Shown here: positions 7,122-7,209 of the stretch, one piece after another
Position numbering within the stretch: position 1 is the stretch's first letter
Layout of the letters: every line of letters begins with the position of its first letter
Assembly: GCA_905235825.1 (NCBI GenBank)
Contig: CAJONH010000265.1
Coordinates: 1 to 7,209, forward strand
From: Candidatus Gastranaerophilales bacterium
Lineage (GTDB): Bacteria; Cyanobacteriota; Vampirovibrionia; Gastranaerophilales; Gastranaerophilaceae
DNA length: 7,209 bases
Direction: 5' to 3'
The notes under the pieces: generated by a model
Told to the model about the DNA's origin: nothing
Seen by the model: only the letters and a program-made list of their open reading frames with translations
Databases searched by the model: none
Position numbers and translations under genes: made by a program

Positions 7122-7209
7122 CAAATTGCCCGAGCAAATTTCGTGATAAGCCCGAAGGGTGTGAACGAAATTTGGGAGTGGTGACTTTAAAAAGTGAGCA
7201 CTTTGCCGG
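7122..7209. repeat. GC-richer block with two inverted repeats, identity unknown, cut by the window edge
   Basis: The sequence changes abruptly from about 20 to 45 percent GC, judged on adjacent 60-base lines. A perfect 10-base inverted repeat joins CAAATTTCGT (7135-7144) to ACGAAATTTG (7165-7174). Its 20-base loop contains a small CCCGAAGGG hairpin. A second hairpin, GTGACTTT (7181-7188) against AAAGT plus CAC (7191-7195 and 7199-7201), has a three-base bulge. The plus strand is broken by stop codons while two minus-strand frames stay open across the block. It could be a dispersed repeat, the end of a mobile element, a structured RNA or the end of a neighbouring transcription unit; the sequence alone does not decide. 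Confidence 0.4.
7135..7174. repeat. Perfect 10-bp inverted repeat with 20-base loop
   Basis: The arms CAAATTTCGT and ACGAAATTTG are exact reverse complements. The loop carries CCC-GAA-GGG, which can form its own short hairpin. There is no adjacent T-run typical of an intrinsic terminator on either strand. Confidence 0.8.

Noticed and set aside
7122..7209. tRNA gene or integron attC site at the right edge.
   Set aside because: The two hairpins do not form a cloverleaf with a GTTCGA-type T-loop, and no paired RYYYAAC/GTTRRRY core sites are visible.

Overview
The window reads as a piece of an AT-rich bacterial chromosome. All four protein-coding genes are on the minus strand, so transcription runs from right to left. 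The best clue to the host is the ribosomal protein S10 gene cut by the left edge. Its middle carries YCVLRSPHVDK and SREHFE followed by HKRIIDIY, a pattern I associate with cyanobacterial-type S10. Together with the low GC content this points tentatively to a non-photosynthetic, host-associated relative of Cyanobacteria (Vampirovibrionia/Melainabacteria, for example Gastranaerophilales). That placement is an inference from one protein.

Layout in transcription order: (1) 6864-7209 is a stretch without a confident gene. Its far-right end (about 7122-7209) is a GC-richer block with two inverted repeats. Its left part holds a good -10 box and one or two doubtful small reading frames. (2) 3687-6863 is a SWIM zinc-finger SNF2-family helicase of 1058 residues, with all ATPase motifs intact. 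(3) 1550-3676 is a polytopic membrane protein of 708 residues with about 11 membrane segments and a C-terminal TPR domain. It is possibly a GT-C-like glycosyltransferase. (4) 546-1544 is a membrane-anchored SGNH/GDSL-like protein of 332 residues. (5) 289-545 is an intergenic region with a promoter and a leader of about 130 nt. (6) 1-288 is rpsJ, lacking only its last few codons.

Genes 2 to 4 are separated by 10 and 5 bases and look like one operon. The ribosome binding site of the membrane protein overlaps the stop codon of the helicase gene. The membrane protein and the SGNH protein probably work together on an extracytoplasmic glycan or lipid-linked polymer: one looks like a polytopic transferase and the other like an anchored esterase or O-acyltransferase. 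The helicase upstream is a nucleic-acid ATPase with no evident link to that job. rpsJ has its own promoter, but I see no strong terminator before it, so read-through is possible.

I see no CRISPR array, transposase, rRNA or recognisable tRNA. The least explained parts are the membrane/SGNH gene pair, the structured block at the right edge and the rpsJ leader.
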